DNA of 64,000 nt from Aeromonas rivipollensis (GCF_037811135.1 NZ_CP149130.1:1236501-1300500), one strand, 5' to 3'; positions 55,227 to 64,000 are shown, counted from the stretch's first letter. Translations and numbers: made by a program. Notes: generated by a model not told the origin, from the sequence alone.

Positions 55227-55937
55227 TTACAGGCCCCTGGCGCTCAGCATCTCTTTATAGCGTTGGTGCAGCAGCTTGACCCGCGCCACATAGGCGCGGG
55301 TTTCGGCGTAGGGCGGTATGCCACCGTGTTTTTGCACCGCACCGGCCCCGGCGTTGTAGGCGGCCGTGGCCAGGGCAACGTTGCCGTCATACTGCTTGAG
55401 CAGGCCCGCCAGATATTTCACCCCGCCGAAGATATTCTGCTCGGCCATCAGGGCATTGCCGACCCCGAGCTCGCGGGCAGTCGCCGGCATCAGCTGGGTC
55501 AGCCCCATGGCCCCCTTGCGGGAGACGGCCAGCGGGTTGAAGGCGGATTCGGCGTGGATCAGCGCCCGGATGAGGGCTGGCTCCACCTGATAAGTCTTGG
55601 CCGCCGCCTGTATGGTGCTGGCATAGTCGTAGAGGAAAAGACCTGTGGTGCGCCAGTTGATCCTGGAGGCGGGATCGCAGGCGTAGCAGTCATTGAACAG
55701 CAGCAGCTCGTAATGGCCCTGCTCCGGCATCATGTCGGAATAGCGCACCACACCGTTCTTTTGCACCGACTTGTAGACCTGGATCTGGCGCGCGGCGGGA
55801 GGCGGAGCGGGCTCTGCCACCTTGGGTGACGGGATCGACTCGGATGTCAGGACCACCACCTCGGCCGGTGGCGGCGTCTGACTCCAGGCACTGAGGGGGA
55901 ACAGTGGAATGGCTCCCAGCAACATCCATGCTTTCAA
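55227..55937 (-). CDS. Lytic transglycosylase with DUF4124 domain
   Basis: The 236-residue secreted protein has a signal peptide (1 to about 19, PLSAWSQ). A DUF4124-like segment QVYKSVQKNGVVRYSDMMP follows. The C-terminal SLT domain has its catalytic Glu in LIHAESAFNPLAVSRKGAMGLTQLMPATA, then AYNAGAGAVQKHGGIPPYAETRAYV. It cleaves peptidoglycan glycan strands to 1,6-anhydro-muropeptides in the periplasm. It is smaller than E. coli Slt70 and lacks a lipobox. It is convergent with aqpZ. Confidence 0.88.
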   Translation of the reverse strand: MKAWMLLGAIPLFPLSAWSQTPPPAEVVVLTSESIPSPKVAEPAPPPAARQIQVYKSVQKNGVVRYSDMMPEQGHYELLLFNDCYACDPASRINWRTTGLFLYDYASTIQAAAKTYQVEPALIRALIHAESAFNPLAVSRKGAMGLTQLMPATARELGVGNALMAEQNIFGGVKYLAGLLKQYDGNVALATAAYNAGAGAVQKHGGIPPYAETRAYVARVKLLHQRYKEMLSARGL

Positions 55938-56251
55938 CGGCTTGCTCCTTAAGCCTTGTTAGCCACGTTGAGTAAAGCATCCGGGGCGAGGCAGAACAAG
56001 GGCCCCGACGACGAGTCACAAGAAAAGCCCGGGCAGAGGGGGCCATCAGCCCCCCGAGGTGGGTTCCACCGCCTCGCAAGGGGCAGTGGACGGCGCCGCA
56101 ACTCCCCAGCTGGCTATTGGCTTTTTTGTAAGTTAAAGGCGTGTTATCTTGCTGTTGCTCCACTCTGGTCTGATCTCTTCGTGGGGCCGGTTGATGGGTC
56201 AAGAGAGGGCCAGGTGGCCAGAGCGAAATGGGTATGAGAAGCAGGCGGGCG
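55938..56251. other. Intergenic region between divergent lytic transglycosylase and GNAT genes
   Basis: No gene is seen. A GTTATCTTG stretch near 56145 may be a -10 for the GNAT gene. Confidence 0.4.
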
Positions 56252-56692
56252 ATGGAGCTCAGATTCGAAGAGTACTGCGATGCGGATCTTTCCCTGATCA
56301 GGGACTATTACGAGACGACGTTTTCCCACTATGTACCGGATCTGGCCGAACGGATCTTCGTGGTACGGGATGCCCATTGGCTGGTGGGGGCCGTGCGCCT
56401 GCGCGATGAACAGGACTATTACCACCTCTGCGGTTTCCGGCTGTTGCCGCACTACCAGTCATTGGGGCTGGGTTCCCGGCTGCTGCAGCACGCCTGCAGC
56501 GATCTGCTGGACAAGCCCGTGATCTGCCACGCCTTGCCCTTCGAGAAACCTTTCTACCTCAAGGCGGGCTTTGCCCACCTTCCCCTGCATGAACTCGACG
56601 GACCGCTTCATACCCTCTATCACCAGCAGCGCGAACAGGGTTACCAGATCGAGCTGCTGGTGCGTCAGGCGATGGCCACTGTCTACAACTGA
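56252..56692 (+). CDS. GNAT-family N-acetyltransferase
   Basis: The 146-residue GNAT protein starts MELRFEEYCDADLSLIRDYY. The acetyl-CoA-binding motif is in LLPHYQSLGLGSRLLQHACSDL (QxxGxG/S), and FYLKAGFAHLPLHEL is the closing region. AGGCGG precedes ATG 56252; ATG 56228 is a possible longer start. The substrate is unknown. It ends 10 bases inside the convergent DUF1439 gene. Confidence 0.78.
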   Translation: MELRFEEYCDADLSLIRDYYETTFSHYVPDLAERIFVVRDAHWLVGAVRLRDEQDYYHLCGFRLLPHYQSLGLGSRLLQHACSDLLDKPVICHALPFEKPFYLKAGFAHLPLHELDGPLHTLYHQQREQGYQIELLVRQAMATVYN

Positions 56693-57234
56693 TCCTTCGG
56701 CTTGGTCAGCAGGCGGATCTTGCCCGGTGACAGCTCCAGCCCCAGCAGGTTCTCCTTGAGCCAGGCCTGGTTGGGATCCTTGTCGTCGAGCTTGTAGACG
56801 GGCTGGGTCTCCAGCCGCTTCTCCATGCTCTGCAGCAGCATCCTCAGCATGAAACCGAACTTCTGCTCCGCCGCCGCGGGCTCCAGCTTGTAGTCAATCA
56901 GCTTCATGTTGTCGAGGAAGAGCGCGCTCTGGGTCTTGTCGTAGCGCGGTCTGGCCTCATAGGTCATGTTCAGCAAGGCATCGTACTGGGTCTGGTCCGG
57001 CAGGGAGATCTTCAGCTTGCCCTTGCCAAAGACCCTGGCGGTATCCGGGCTCTGGCGACCGATCTGGACATCGCTCTGCTCGAGCTGGACATGGGCCTTG
57101 ATGATGCCGGGCAACTCCAGCTGTTTGTCGACTTGCACCTGGGATTGCAGGTACTGGTTTATCTGTTGCTCATTGATGTCATATGAGCCTTGACCTAGCA
57201 TGGCCAGACTCAGCAGCATAGATTGCAGGATCAT
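56683..57234 (-). CDS. DUF1439 family protein (YceB-like)
   Basis: The 183-residue protein resembles the YceB/DUF1439 family: YDINEQQINQYLQSQVQVDKQLELPGIIKAHVQLEQSDVQIGR, AKYD-like ARPRYDKTQSALFLDNMKLIDYKLEP and LELSPGKIRLL. The N-terminus MILQSMLLSLAMLGQGS is a short signal-like sequence. Unlike E. coli YceB it has no lipobox Cys, so it may be soluble in the periplasm. Function is unknown. AGG lies 9 bases before the ATG. Confidence 0.75.
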   Translation of the reverse strand: MILQSMLLSLAMLGQGSYDINEQQINQYLQSQVQVDKQLELPGIIKAHVQLEQSDVQIGRQSPDTARVFGKGKLKISLPDQTQYDALLNMTYEARPRYDKTQSALFLDNMKLIDYKLEPAAAEQKFGFMLRMLLQSMEKRLETQPVYKLDDKDPNQAWLKENLLGLELSPGKIRLLTKPKDQL

Positions 57235-57330
57235 GCTAACGACCTGATAGAATGGGTTTGTCCCACAGCATACCATTGTGGCCCTGTGGGATCTGCCCAT
57301 GCCCTTTGTTCATTACACCAAGGAGTTGTC

Positions 57331-58812
57331 TTGCTCGACGGTCTGGAATACGACATTCAGTTGCTGTTCTCCCGCTTTCTCGGCTGGCTGTTGCTGTTGT
57401 TTCACACCGTGATAGTGGCGGGGATCTCCCTGCGAGTGGTGATGAAGCGACGCCCCATAGGGGTATCCCTCGCCTGGCTGGCGCTCATCTATGCCATCCC
57501 CTTCGCCGGGGTCGGCTTCTATGTGCTGTTTGGGGAGATACGGCTCGGCCGCAAGCGGGCCGAACGTGCCCAGGCCATGTATCGCCCTTATGCCATCTGG
57601 ATCCGCCAGCTCGCCCGCCTCTTCCCCCAGCACTGCTGCGAGGTGGGCAGCAAGGCGCGCCCGCTCCATGATCTGATCCAGGGGCGGCTGGCCATGCCCA
57701 TGCTCTCGGGCAACCGGATGACGTTGCTGCACAGGCCCGACACCATCATTCAGGAGATAGTGCGCGACATCCGCGGCTCCTCCCAGTCCTGCTACCTGGA
57801 GTTCTACATCTGGCATCCCGGCGGGGACGTGGACGCTGTGTGCGAGGCCCTTGTCGAGGTGGCGGCGCGCGGCGTGGATTGTCGCTTGTTGCTCGATTCC
57901 GTCGGCAGCAAGGCCTTTTTCCGCTCCCATTGGCCAAGAACGCTGCGCTCGGCCGGGGTCAAGGTGGTGGAGGTGCTGCCGGTCGGGGCCTGGCGCATTC
58001 CGTTCCAGCGCCAGGACTTGCGCATGCACCGCAAGCTGGTGGTGATAGACGACAGGGTCGGTTACACCGGCTCCATGAACATGGTGGATCCCCGCTTCTT
58101 CAAGCAGGATGCCGGTGTCGGCCAGTGGGTCGACATCATGATCCGGGTGCAGGGGCCAGTGGTGCCCCTGATGTGGTCCACCTTCGTCTGGGACTGGGAG
58201 ATGGAGACCGGCGAGCGGCTGCTCGACAGCCTGCAGCACGAACCCGAGGCCTGGCCGCAAACCAACTATCGGGCCCAGCTCATCCCCTCCGGCCCCTTCG
58301 TCGGCGGGGACTGCATCCAGCAGAGCCTGCTGCTGGCCATCTATCAGGCACGCCACCACCTGGTGCTGACCACCCCCTATTTCGTACCGGACGATCCCCT
58401 GGCGGCGGCGCTCTCCTCGGCGGCGGCGCGGGGCGTGCTGGTGCAGCTGGTGCTGCCTGCGCGCAACGACTCCCTGATGGCCAACCACGCCAGCAACTCC
58501 TTCATGGAGGATCTGCTGGCGGCCGGGGTCGAAATTTACCGCTATGATGCCGGTCTGCTGCACACCAAGAGCGTGCTGGTGGACGACGACTTCGCCCTGG
58601 TGGGCACGGTCAATCTCGACAGACGCAGCCTCTGGCTCAATTTCGAGATCACTCTGCTCATCGACAATCCGGTGTTTGTCGCCGAGATGAATCAGCTGGT
58701 GCAGGGCTACATGCTGGAGGCGACCCCCATGTCGCTGACCCAGTGGCGGGCCCGCCCCTGGTACAAAAAATTGCTGGAGAACATCTTCTATCTGTTCAGC
58801 CCCTTGCTGTGA
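57331..58812 (+). CDS. clsA: Cardiolipin synthase A
   Basis: The 493-residue protein has two N-terminal membrane helices (FLGWLLLLFHTVIVAGISLRV and LAWLALIYAIPFAGVGFYVLF). Two phospholipase-D catalytic motifs follow, HRKLVVIDDRVGYTGSMNMVDPR and HTKSVLVDDDFALVGTVNLDRRS. It condenses two phosphatidylglycerols to cardiolipin and glycerol in the inner membrane. Alignment with ClsA and an AAGGAG site five bases upstream indicate a TTG start at 57331. No in-frame ATG lies near. Confidence 0.93.
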   Translation: MLDGLEYDIQLLFSRFLGWLLLLFHTVIVAGISLRVVMKRRPIGVSLAWLALIYAIPFAGVGFYVLFGEIRLGRKRAERAQAMYRPYAIWIRQLARLFPQHCCEVGSKARPLHDLIQGRLAMPMLSGNRMTLLHRPDTIIQEIVRDIRGSSQSCYLEFYIWHPGGDVDAVCEALVEVAARGVDCRLLLDSVGSKAFFRSHWPRTLRSAGVKVVEVLPVGAWRIPFQRQDLRMHRKLVVIDDRVGYTGSMNMVDPRFFKQDAGVGQWVDIMIRVQGPVVPLMWSTFVWDWEMETGERLLDSLQHEPEAWPQTNYRAQLIPSGPFVGGDCIQQSLLLAIYQARHHLVLTTPYFVPDDPLAAALSSAAARGVLVQLVLPARNDSLMANHASNSFMEDLLAAGVEIYRYDAGLLHTKSVLVDDDFALVGTVNLDRRSLWLNFEITLLIDNPVFVAEMNQLVQGYMLEATPMSLTQWRARPWYKKLLENIFYLFSPLL

Positions 58813-58919
58813 CAGTCGAGAATGGGCCATGAGCCGGGATCTGGCTTGCTTGTGTTCCCATCCTCCCCGTAGAGTGCGCCTAGGCACCCGCCATAGAAAA
58901 ATCAGGAGTAAGAGAGCAG

Positions 58920-60188
58920 ATGAAAAAGACAGTGGCCATGGCTGCCGGAGCGGCATTGGTGGTGGGTGGGCTGGGCGCCTGCTGGTACACGGGCAATGCC
59001 TTCGATCGCATCCTCGGGGAGCAGATCGTGAGGGCCAGGCAGGAGAGCGGCGTCGAGATCACCTGGTTGCCCACCAGCGAGAACCTGTTCACCCGTGATG
59101 GGGTGCTCAAGGTGGTGGTGACACCGGAGACGCTGGCGAGCTTCGATCCCCAGATGGCGGGAAGCGACCCCATCGAGCTGCAGCTGCGCGTCAACAGCCG
59201 CCTGCTGCCGCTCTATATCAAGAGCAACATGCTGCTCGACACCTCGGCGGGGACCCTGGCCCCGGTCTTCACCGCCCTCGGCATGCAGCAGTGGCAGCTT
59301 GGCCTGGAGTCGGCCAGCAGCCTCTGGACCATGAGCAACAGCTCCCGTTTCTGGGCCAGCGACTTCAAGGTCAAGGAGGGGCTCAACGAGTTCAGCTTCC
59401 TGCCCCTGAGCGGCGATTATCGCGGGGATCTCGATGGCAATGGCCACCTGGTCTTCCAGTGGCTGGGCATGACGGTCCACGATGCGCAGAGCAAGATGGA
59501 TCTGGCCCTGGCGGATCTCAAGGGCAGTGCCGACATGGCCGAAATCAGCGGCATCTGGCTCTCTCCTAACAGCGAGATGACGCTGTCCGCCCTCTCCTTG
59601 CAACTGCCGGAGAGCGTCAAGCTCTCGTTGCAGGGGGTCAGCACCAACACCCAGCTGGCGGGGGACGATGCCCAGACCCTCTCCAGTCGCTATCAGATGA
59701 AGGTGGCGACCCTCAACCTGGAGAACGAGAGCGACAGCCTGGCACTGACCCAGGGAAGTCTGGATCTGGCGCTCAAGGGGCTGGATCTGGAGGGCTATCA
59801 GACCCTGCAGGAGGCCAGCAGCCAGCGGGTGGACGAGGCGGCTATCCAGCAGGCGCTGGACAAGATGCTGCAACGGGGCGCCACGCTGGAGCTGACCGAT
59901 CTCAGCGCCCGGCTCAACGGCGAACCCGTCAGCCTGAAAGGGGAGGCCAAGCTGGCGCCAACGACCCTGGCACAGCTGATGGGAAGCGAGGAGGGGATGC
60001 AGGCCCTGTCCGGGCTGCTCCATGCCAGCCTCGGGGACCAGCTGGGCAAGGCGGTGCCGCAGCTGGCGCCCATGCTGGCCCAGTTCACTGCCCTGGGTTA
60101 CCTGAAGGCGGAGTCGGCGCACCTCAATGCCGAGCTCAAGCTCGACAAGGGGTTGGTCACCATCAACGGTTTGCCACTGCCTCAATAA
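58920..60188 (+). CDS. DUF945 family protein (YdgA-like)
   Basis: The 422-residue protein has an N-terminal signal anchor (MKKTVAMAAGAALVVGGLGACWYTGNAFDRIL) and a long periplasmic part typical of DUF945 (YdgA/YihF). This includes SENLFTRDGVLKVV near the start, LENESDSLALTQGSLDLALKGLDLEGYQTLQ in the middle and YLKAESAHLNAELKLDKGLVTINGLPLP at the end. The function is unknown; an envelope role is likely. GGAGTAAGAGAG precedes the ATG. A strong terminator follows. Confidence 0.88.
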   Translation: MKKTVAMAAGAALVVGGLGACWYTGNAFDRILGEQIVRARQESGVEITWLPTSENLFTRDGVLKVVVTPETLASFDPQMAGSDPIELQLRVNSRLLPLYIKSNMLLDTSAGTLAPVFTALGMQQWQLGLESASSLWTMSNSSRFWASDFKVKEGLNEFSFLPLSGDYRGDLDGNGHLVFQWLGMTVHDAQSKMDLALADLKGSADMAEISGIWLSPNSEMTLSALSLQLPESVKLSLQGVSTNTQLAGDDAQTLSSRYQMKVATLNLENESDSLALTQGSLDLALKGLDLEGYQTLQEASSQRVDEAAIQQALDKMLQRGATLELTDLSARLNGEPVSLKGEAKLAPTTLAQLMGSEEGMQALSGLLHASLGDQLGKAVPQLAPMLAQFTALGYLKAESAHLNAELKLDKGLVTINGLPLPQ

Positions 60189-60201
60189 GTGCAGTCAGAC
60201 G

Positions 60202-60227
60202 AAAAAGGCTCCCTCGGGAGCCTTTTT
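60202..60227. terminator. Bidirectional terminator between DUF945 gene and purU
   Basis: Arms AAAAAGGCTCC and GGAGCCTTTTT with a 4-base loop, between convergent genes. Confidence 0.93.
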
Positions 60228-60251
60228 GCTGGGCGTCGAACGACGGACAGG

Positions 60252-61097
60252 TTACTTGAACACCACCGTCTTGTTGCCGTAGACGAAGACCCGCTCGTTC
60301 AGCACCAGCTCCAGGGCACGGCTCAGCACGGATTTCTCCACATCCCGCCCCGCCTTGGCCATGTCGTCGGCGCTGAAGGCATGACCCACGTGGATCACGT
60401 CCTGCTCTATGATGGGGCCTTCATCCAGATCGTCGGTGACGAAGTGGGCGGTGGCACCGATCAGCTTGACCCCGCGATCGAAGGCCTGACGATAGGGGCG
60501 GGCACCGATGAAGGCGGGCAGGAAGGAGTGATGGATGTTGATGAGCTTGCGCGGATAGGCCTCCACGAAGCTCGGGGTCAGTACCCGCATGTACTTGGCC
60601 AGGATCACGTAATCCGGTTGGTAGCCGTCGATGAGGGCGCGTACCTGCTCCTCGTGCTCGGTGCGGCTGAGATCTTCATGGCTCACGGCATGGAAGGGGA
60701 TGTCGAACTTGCCGGTCAGCTCGGCCAGGGTGTCGTAGTTGCCGATCACCGCCACTATGTCCATGTCCAGCGCGCCGGCGTAGTTCTTCATCAGGATGTC
60801 GCCGAGGCAGTGGGTCTCCTTGGTGACCAGGATGACGATGCGCTTCTTGCCCGCCTTGACCAGCCGGCGCTGGGCGCCCGCCGGCAGGGCGTCGTCGAGA
60901 TCCGCCAGCAGGGTCTCGTCATTGAAACGCCCCTCCAGCTCGGTACGCATGAAGAAGCGACCGTTTTCGTGATCCACGAACTCGTCGTTCTTGTTGATGT
61001 TGAGCTGGTGCTTGTAGCAGATGTTGGTGATCTTGGCGATGAGCCCCTTGGCGTCGGGGCAATCGGTCAGCAGTATTTTCTTTTCCATCTCTGTCAT
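60252..61097 (-). CDS. purU: Formyltetrahydrofolate deformylase PurU
   Basis: The 281-residue protein has an N-terminal ACT domain (KKILLTDCPDAKGLIAKITNICYKHQLNI) and a C-terminal formyl-transferase fold. The catalytic region is KLINIHHSFLPAFIGARPYRQAF with the His and the LIGATAHFV and DEGPIIEQDVIHV segments. It hydrolyses 10-formyl-THF to THF and formate, which feeds formate to PurT and balances one-carbon units. The gene is monocistronic and divergent from the ribB riboswitch. Confidence 0.95.
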   Translation of the reverse strand: MTEMEKKILLTDCPDAKGLIAKITNICYKHQLNINKNDEFVDHENGRFFMRTELEGRFNDETLLADLDDALPAGAQRRLVKAGKKRIVILVTKETHCLGDILMKNYAGALDMDIVAVIGNYDTLAELTGKFDIPFHAVSHEDLSRTEHEEQVRALIDGYQPDYVILAKYMRVLTPSFVEAYPRKLINIHHSFLPAFIGARPYRQAFDRGVKLIGATAHFVTDDLDEGPIIEQDVIHVGHAFSADDMAKAGRDVEKSVLSRALELVLNERVFVYGNKTVVFK

Positions 61098-61299
61098 GAT
61101 TCCGTTTGTGGTGTTGGCGCCCGAGTCTGCGCGGGCTGCACGTTTTTGCTGGCACTATGCCATAAACAAAATCAGAAAGGACAGCGCGCCGTGCACCTGA
61201 GTGGCAAGTCGCCAGCGGGCGGCGGTGCGCGGCATCCTATTCATCTTTGATGGGTTTTGGGCTGGTATCCTGCGTTTTTTTTCTTTAGGCTGTCTGCGC

Positions 61300-61455
61300 T
61301 TATTCTCAGGGCGGGGTGAAATTCCCCACCGGCGGTATCCCGATCTGACTCGGGGAGCCCGCGAGCGCCCGACCCAGGTTTGGAACCTGGGTCGGGGTCA
61401 GCAGATCCGGTGAGATGCCGGAGCCGACGGTCACAGTCCGGATGAAAGAGGATAA
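61300..61455 (+). ncRNA. FMN riboswitch (RFN element)
   Basis: The element opens TTCTCAGGGCGGGGTGAAAT with CCCCACCGGCGGTA, has GAGCCCGCGAGCGCC, a variable stem built on ACCCAGGTTTGGAACCTGGGT, then GGTGAGATGCCGGAGCC, and closes GACAGTCCGGATGAAAGAGGA in its final parts. These are the conserved RFN blocks in order. It lies upstream of ribB, where FMN represses riboflavin synthesis. The platform downstream (61456-61560) shows no T-run terminator, so translational or Rho-dependent control is likely. Confidence 0.97.
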
Positions 61456-61562
61456 GACAGATATTGCAGTCATGGCTCCCCGCGGGCCGGCTGCTGCATA
61501 CCTATCTCTGTCTGCCTTTCCATGCCCTGATTCTGGTCCTTGTCTTATTTAGGAGTCTTACC

Positions 61563-62216
61563 ATGAATCAGTCTCTACTCAGTGAATTTGGTGATCCCAT
61601 TGCCCGCGTCGAAGCCGCGCTGGCCGCATTGCGTGCCGGTCAAGGTGTGCTGGTAGCCGATGATGAAGATCGGGAGAACGAGGGTGACCTCATCTTCGCC
61701 GCAGAATCCATGACCAACGAACAGATGGCCATGATGATCCGCGAATGCTCCGGCATCGTCTGCCTCTGTCTGACCGATGAGCGGGTACGCCAGCTCGAGC
61801 TGCCCATGATGGTGGAGGCCAACTCCAGCCATTATCAGACCGCCTTCACCGTGACCATAGAAGCGGCCCAGGGCGTCACCACTGGTGTCTCCGCCGCCGA
61901 CCGCATCACCACCATCCAGGCCGCCATTGCCGACGGCGCCCGGCCGTCGGATCTGCATCGCCCCGGCCATGTCTTCCCGCTGCGTGCCCGCACCGGCGGT
62001 GTGCTGACCCGGCGTGGTCATACCGAAGCCACTGTCGAGCTGATGCAGCTGGCCGGCCTCAAGCCTTACGGAGTCTTGTGCGAGCTGACCAAGGCCGATG
62101 GCTCCATGGCCAGGTTGCCCGATCTGGTGGCCTTTGGTCGCCAGCACCGGATGCCGGTGCTGACCATCGAAGATCTGGTGCAATATCGTCAAATGCTGTC
62201 AGAACGTTCGGCTTAA
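61563..62216 (+). CDS. ribB: 3,4-dihydroxy-2-butanone-4-phosphate synthase RibB
   Basis: The 217-residue protein is full length for monofunctional RibB. Metal and substrate residues are in [19 protein letters not shown], with [30 protein letters not shown] and [16 protein letters not shown]. It converts ribulose-5-phosphate to the four-carbon unit of riboflavin plus formate. TTAGGAG lies before ATG 61563; the in-frame ATG at 61464 is inside the leader and not used. It is controlled by the FMN riboswitch. Confidence 0.96.
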   Translation: MNQSLLSEFGDPIARVEAALAALRAGQGVLVADDEDRENEGDLIFAAESMTNEQMAMMIRECSGIVCLCLTDERVRQLELPMMVEANSSHYQTAFTVTIEAAQGVTTGVSAADRITTIQAAIADGARPSDLHRPGHVFPLRARTGGVLTRRGHTEATVELMQLAGLKPYGVLCELTKADGSMARLPDLVAFGRQHRMPVLTIEDLVQYRQMLSERSA

Positions 62217-62439
62217 GCTTCATACGAAATTGTAATAAGGGCATTTTTTGGTTACGCTTGGTGCGAACCTCATCCAGAGCACTCGTTTTTGACTTAGATT
62301 TGCACAAAAAGTGTGCGTTTAAAAAAAAATGAGGGTTTTAATGCATTTATCTGTGATGGGGCCTATCCAAACTCGTATTTATTTGTGCCATAATCACGCC
62401 GCTTGCTAAACGTCTGGCGAGTTAAAGGGAGCTTTAAAA

Positions 62440-62682
62440 ATGAAGAAAATGTTGTTGGTAGGTGTTGTTGGTCTGTCTGCCCTGCTGGGCGGTTGTGCAA
62501 ACACCAGCGAACTGGAAACTTCCGTTCAGAATCTGTCTAACAAAGTTGACCAACTGGCTCAAGATGTTAGCGCAGTTCGTGCTGATCAATCCAAGATGGC
62601 TGCTGATATCGCAACTGCTAACCAAGAAGCAGCTCGTGCTAACCAGCGCATCGACAACATGGCTACTTCCTACAAGAAGTAA
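62440..62682 (+). CDS. lpp: Major outer membrane (Braun) lipoprotein Lpp
   Basis: The 80-residue lipoprotein has a signal peptide with lipobox LLGGC (Cys at residue 20). A trimeric coiled coil with heptads follows (SVQNLSNKVDQLAQDVSAVRADQSKMAADIATANQEAARANQRIDNMA). The C-terminal SYKK ends in the Lys that is linked to peptidoglycan in E. coli. Codon use is strongly biased, with A/T-ending codons of abundant proteins. GGGAGC precedes the ATG. A strong terminator follows. Confidence 0.95.
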   Translation: MKKMLLVGVVGLSALLGGCANTSELETSVQNLSNKVDQLAQDVSAVRADQSKMAADIATANQEAARANQRIDNMATSYKK

Positions 62683-62690
62683 TCCATGCG

Positions 62691-62724
62691 AAAAAATGGC
62701 GCATTTTAATGCGCCATTTTTTTT
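62691..62724 (+). terminator. Intrinsic terminator of lpp
   Basis: Arms AAAAAATGGCGCA and TGCGCCATTTTTT extend into eight T. Confidence 0.95.
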
Positions 62725-62813
62725 GCCTGAAATTCGTCATTTCTCTTATTACTGCACTGCCTGCCTGAACAAGGCAATGCCGATTGCTCGGCATCCCCTG
62801 ATATCTTCATCGA

Positions 62814-63662
62814 TCAATAAAGCAGGCTATAGAGCTTGCGACGATAACTCTGCGCAGCCGGGTGTGCCCCCATGGTGGTCAGGATATCGAGATAGATCTT
62901 CTTGGCATCGCCAAATGCCATGTCGCGCTTGAGAATGTTGAACAGCAATGCCAGGGCTTCTTCCTGACGGCCGACCTGACTGTATTGCACCGCCAGCTCC
63001 TGGCTGAGGGCGTCGTCGTCCGGTGTCTCGGCGTGACGCTGCTCCAGGGCACGCAACTCGGGGCTGTCGCTGGCTTGCAGCGCCAGGGCCAGGCGGGAAC
63101 TCAGGGTCTGATAGTGATCATCCTGTGCCACCATGGGGATGGTCGCGAGCAGGGCCTGTGCCTCATCCAGCAAATTCAGATCCAGCGCCGCCTGTACCAG
63201 CCAGAGGCTGATGTCGTGACGCTCGGGGGCCAGTCGGTGGGCCTGGGTGAGATGGGCATGGGCCACATCTGCCTGACCCCCAGTCAGGGCCTGCTGACCC
63301 TTCTCGAGCAGCAGCTCCTCTTCCTTGGGGGCGAAGGCGGCGAAGTACTGGCGCAGGGTGGCCTCATCTTGCGGGCCTTCCAGGATGGCCTGCTCGTCCG
63401 GGCGCCCCTGATGGAACAGCACCAGTGCGGGCAGCGCGCGCAGACCCAGCTGGCTGGCCAGGGGTTGCAGCTGGGGATCGTTCATGTCGACCTTGGCCAG
63501 GGTGACTGCGGTATTGGCCGGGCCGACCAGGGTCTCCACCAGCGGGGTCATGCCCTGGCATTCTGGCATCTGCGGGGCGTGGAAATAGATGACGACCGGC
63601 TTTTTCATGGACGCATCGATCAGTTCGGCGTGGAAGTTCTGGGGATTGATGTCGACGATCAT
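62814..63662 (-). CDS. cnoX: Thioredoxin-TPR protein CnoX/YbbN (chaperedoxin)
   Basis: The 282-residue protein has an N-terminal thioredoxin fold (residues about 1-110), then TPR-like helices (EEELLLEKGQQALTGGQADVAHAHLTQAHRLAPE) and a conserved C-terminal domain ending MGAHPAAQSYRRKLYSLLY. The redox motif is degenerate: the region reads YFHAPQMPECQG with one Cys, as in E. coli YbbN, which has S-x-x-C. CnoX holds and protects unfolded proteins under oxidative stress and passes them to GroEL. Its ATG overlaps the stop of the upstream gene as ATGA, so the two are cotranscribed. Confidence 0.9.
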   Translation of the reverse strand: MIVDINPQNFHAELIDASMKKPVVIYFHAPQMPECQGMTPLVETLVGPANTAVTLAKVDMNDPQLQPLASQLGLRALPALVLFHQGRPDEQAILEGPQDEATLRQYFAAFAPKEEELLLEKGQQALTGGQADVAHAHLTQAHRLAPERHDISLWLVQAALDLNLLDEAQALLATIPMVAQDDHYQTLSSRLALALQASDSPELRALEQRHAETPDDDALSQELAVQYSQVGRQEEALALLFNILKRDMAFGDAKKIYLDILTTMGAHPAAQSYRRKLYSLLY

Positions 63663-64000
63663 GAGGCTGACTCTCGGAAAATGGTGTGGATCAACATGGG
63701 GTCCAGGGGCGTGGATTTCAAGCGCTCGTCCAGCAGGTAGCCATTGATCTGGCGAGTCGGGGCGGCGAGGCTCAGCCAACCGCTGCCAAAACGCCAGTCC
63801 AGCACCAGATAGCTACGGGTATCGAGCCTGTTATCCAGCCGCCACCCCTCTTTTGGCACAAAACGCACCTTGTCGAGCCCGGCGGCAATGCCGGCCCCCT
63901 GGGCTTTCAGCACCGCCTCCTTACGTGACCAGAGCCGATAGAAGGCCGAGGCCTGCTCCCGGGATGGCAGGGTGCACAGCCACTGATATTCGTCAGGGGC
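63659..64000 (-). CDS. 4'-phosphopantetheinyl transferase, C-terminal part (cut by window edge)
   Basis: The last 113 codons are present. They contain FYRLWSRKEAVLKAQGAGI, the W-x-x-KE-x-x-x-K motif of Sfp/AcpT/EntD-type transferases that binds Mg2+ and CoA. SYLVLDWRFGSGWLSLAAP follows. The family transfers phosphopantetheine from CoA to acyl- or peptidyl-carrier proteins. The N-terminal half lies beyond the window. Its stop overlaps the cnoX start. Confidence 0.85.
   Translation of the reverse strand, partial: APDEYQWLCTLPSREQASAFYRLWSRKEAVLKAQGAGIAAGLDKVRFVPKEGWRLDNRLDTRSYLVLDWRFGSGWLSLAAPTRQINGYLLDERLKSTPLDPMLIHTIFRESAS

Noticed and set aside
61464..61562. N-terminal extension of RibB from ATG 61464
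   Set aside because: It lies in the riboswitch platform. RibB proteins start at the downstream ATG, which has a strong ribosome binding site.
62329..62409. Start echo upstream of lpp (MRVLMHLSVMG versus MKKMLLVGVVG)
   Set aside because: Only 16 of 33 bases match. The resemblance comes from hydrophobic residues, and the likely lpp -10 lies inside the ORF.

Overview
The window looks like chromosome of a high-G+C gammaproteobacterium, most consistent with Aeromonas. The basis is recognition of protein families: three tandem OmpA porins, YgiQ, RibB behind an FMN riboswitch, Lpp, MaeA and XanP. No database search was possible. Almost everything is ordinary, dense core genome on both strands, with strong intrinsic terminators between units.

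Layout. 1-2.2 kb: the 5' end of an aldehyde dehydrogenase with a sigma-54 promoter, divergent from an AcoR-like activator. 2.5-4.3 kb: a diguanylate cyclase and a VOC protein. 4.4-7.7 kb: phoB-phoR-pstS with PhoB boxes. 7.8-13 kb: an M48 lipoprotein protease, a GNAT protein, nagK, cutC, fklB and an ABC exporter pair. 13.8-18.7 kb: a DUF2845 protein and aapJQMP amino-acid uptake. 18.8-24.8 kb: a small ORF with a Pho-like site, a Nudix hydrolase, a peroxiredoxin, yrbG, an ornithine-type decarboxylase and a glycine-riboswitch-controlled AGCS symporter. 24.8-33 kb: a lipoate-ligase-like gene starting in a 9-bp repeat, xanP, a second diguanylate cyclase, yciN, a MATE pump, an AraC regulator and maeA. 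33-37 kb: the ompA triplet. 37-49.6 kb: an unknown protein, an HTH protein, an SNF transporter, rssA, a third diguanylate cyclase, an RND pump and ygiQ. 49.7-52 kb: an accessory insertion with a YaaW-domain fusion protein. 52-64 kb: mviM-like, ruvC, aqpZ, a lytic transglycosylase, GNAT, DUF1439, cls, DUF945, purU, ribB, lpp, cnoX and a phosphopantetheinyl transferase cut by the window edge.

Regulatory themes are phosphate (PhoB boxes at phoB, pstS and possibly a 71-codon ORF), purines (PurR-like box at xanP), glycine and FMN riboswitches, CRP (aqpZ) and c-di-GMP (three GGEEF proteins).

Two things are unusual. First, several genes carry an echo of their own translation start just upstream. 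It is near perfect at acoR, clear at the ABC permease and degenerate at pstS. At acoR and the permease the echo is a short ORF whose stop overlaps the true start codon. Second, the 587-codon YaaW-fusion gene lies between 14-bp direct repeats in a lower-G+C island, the best candidate here for an undescribed mobile cargo gene.
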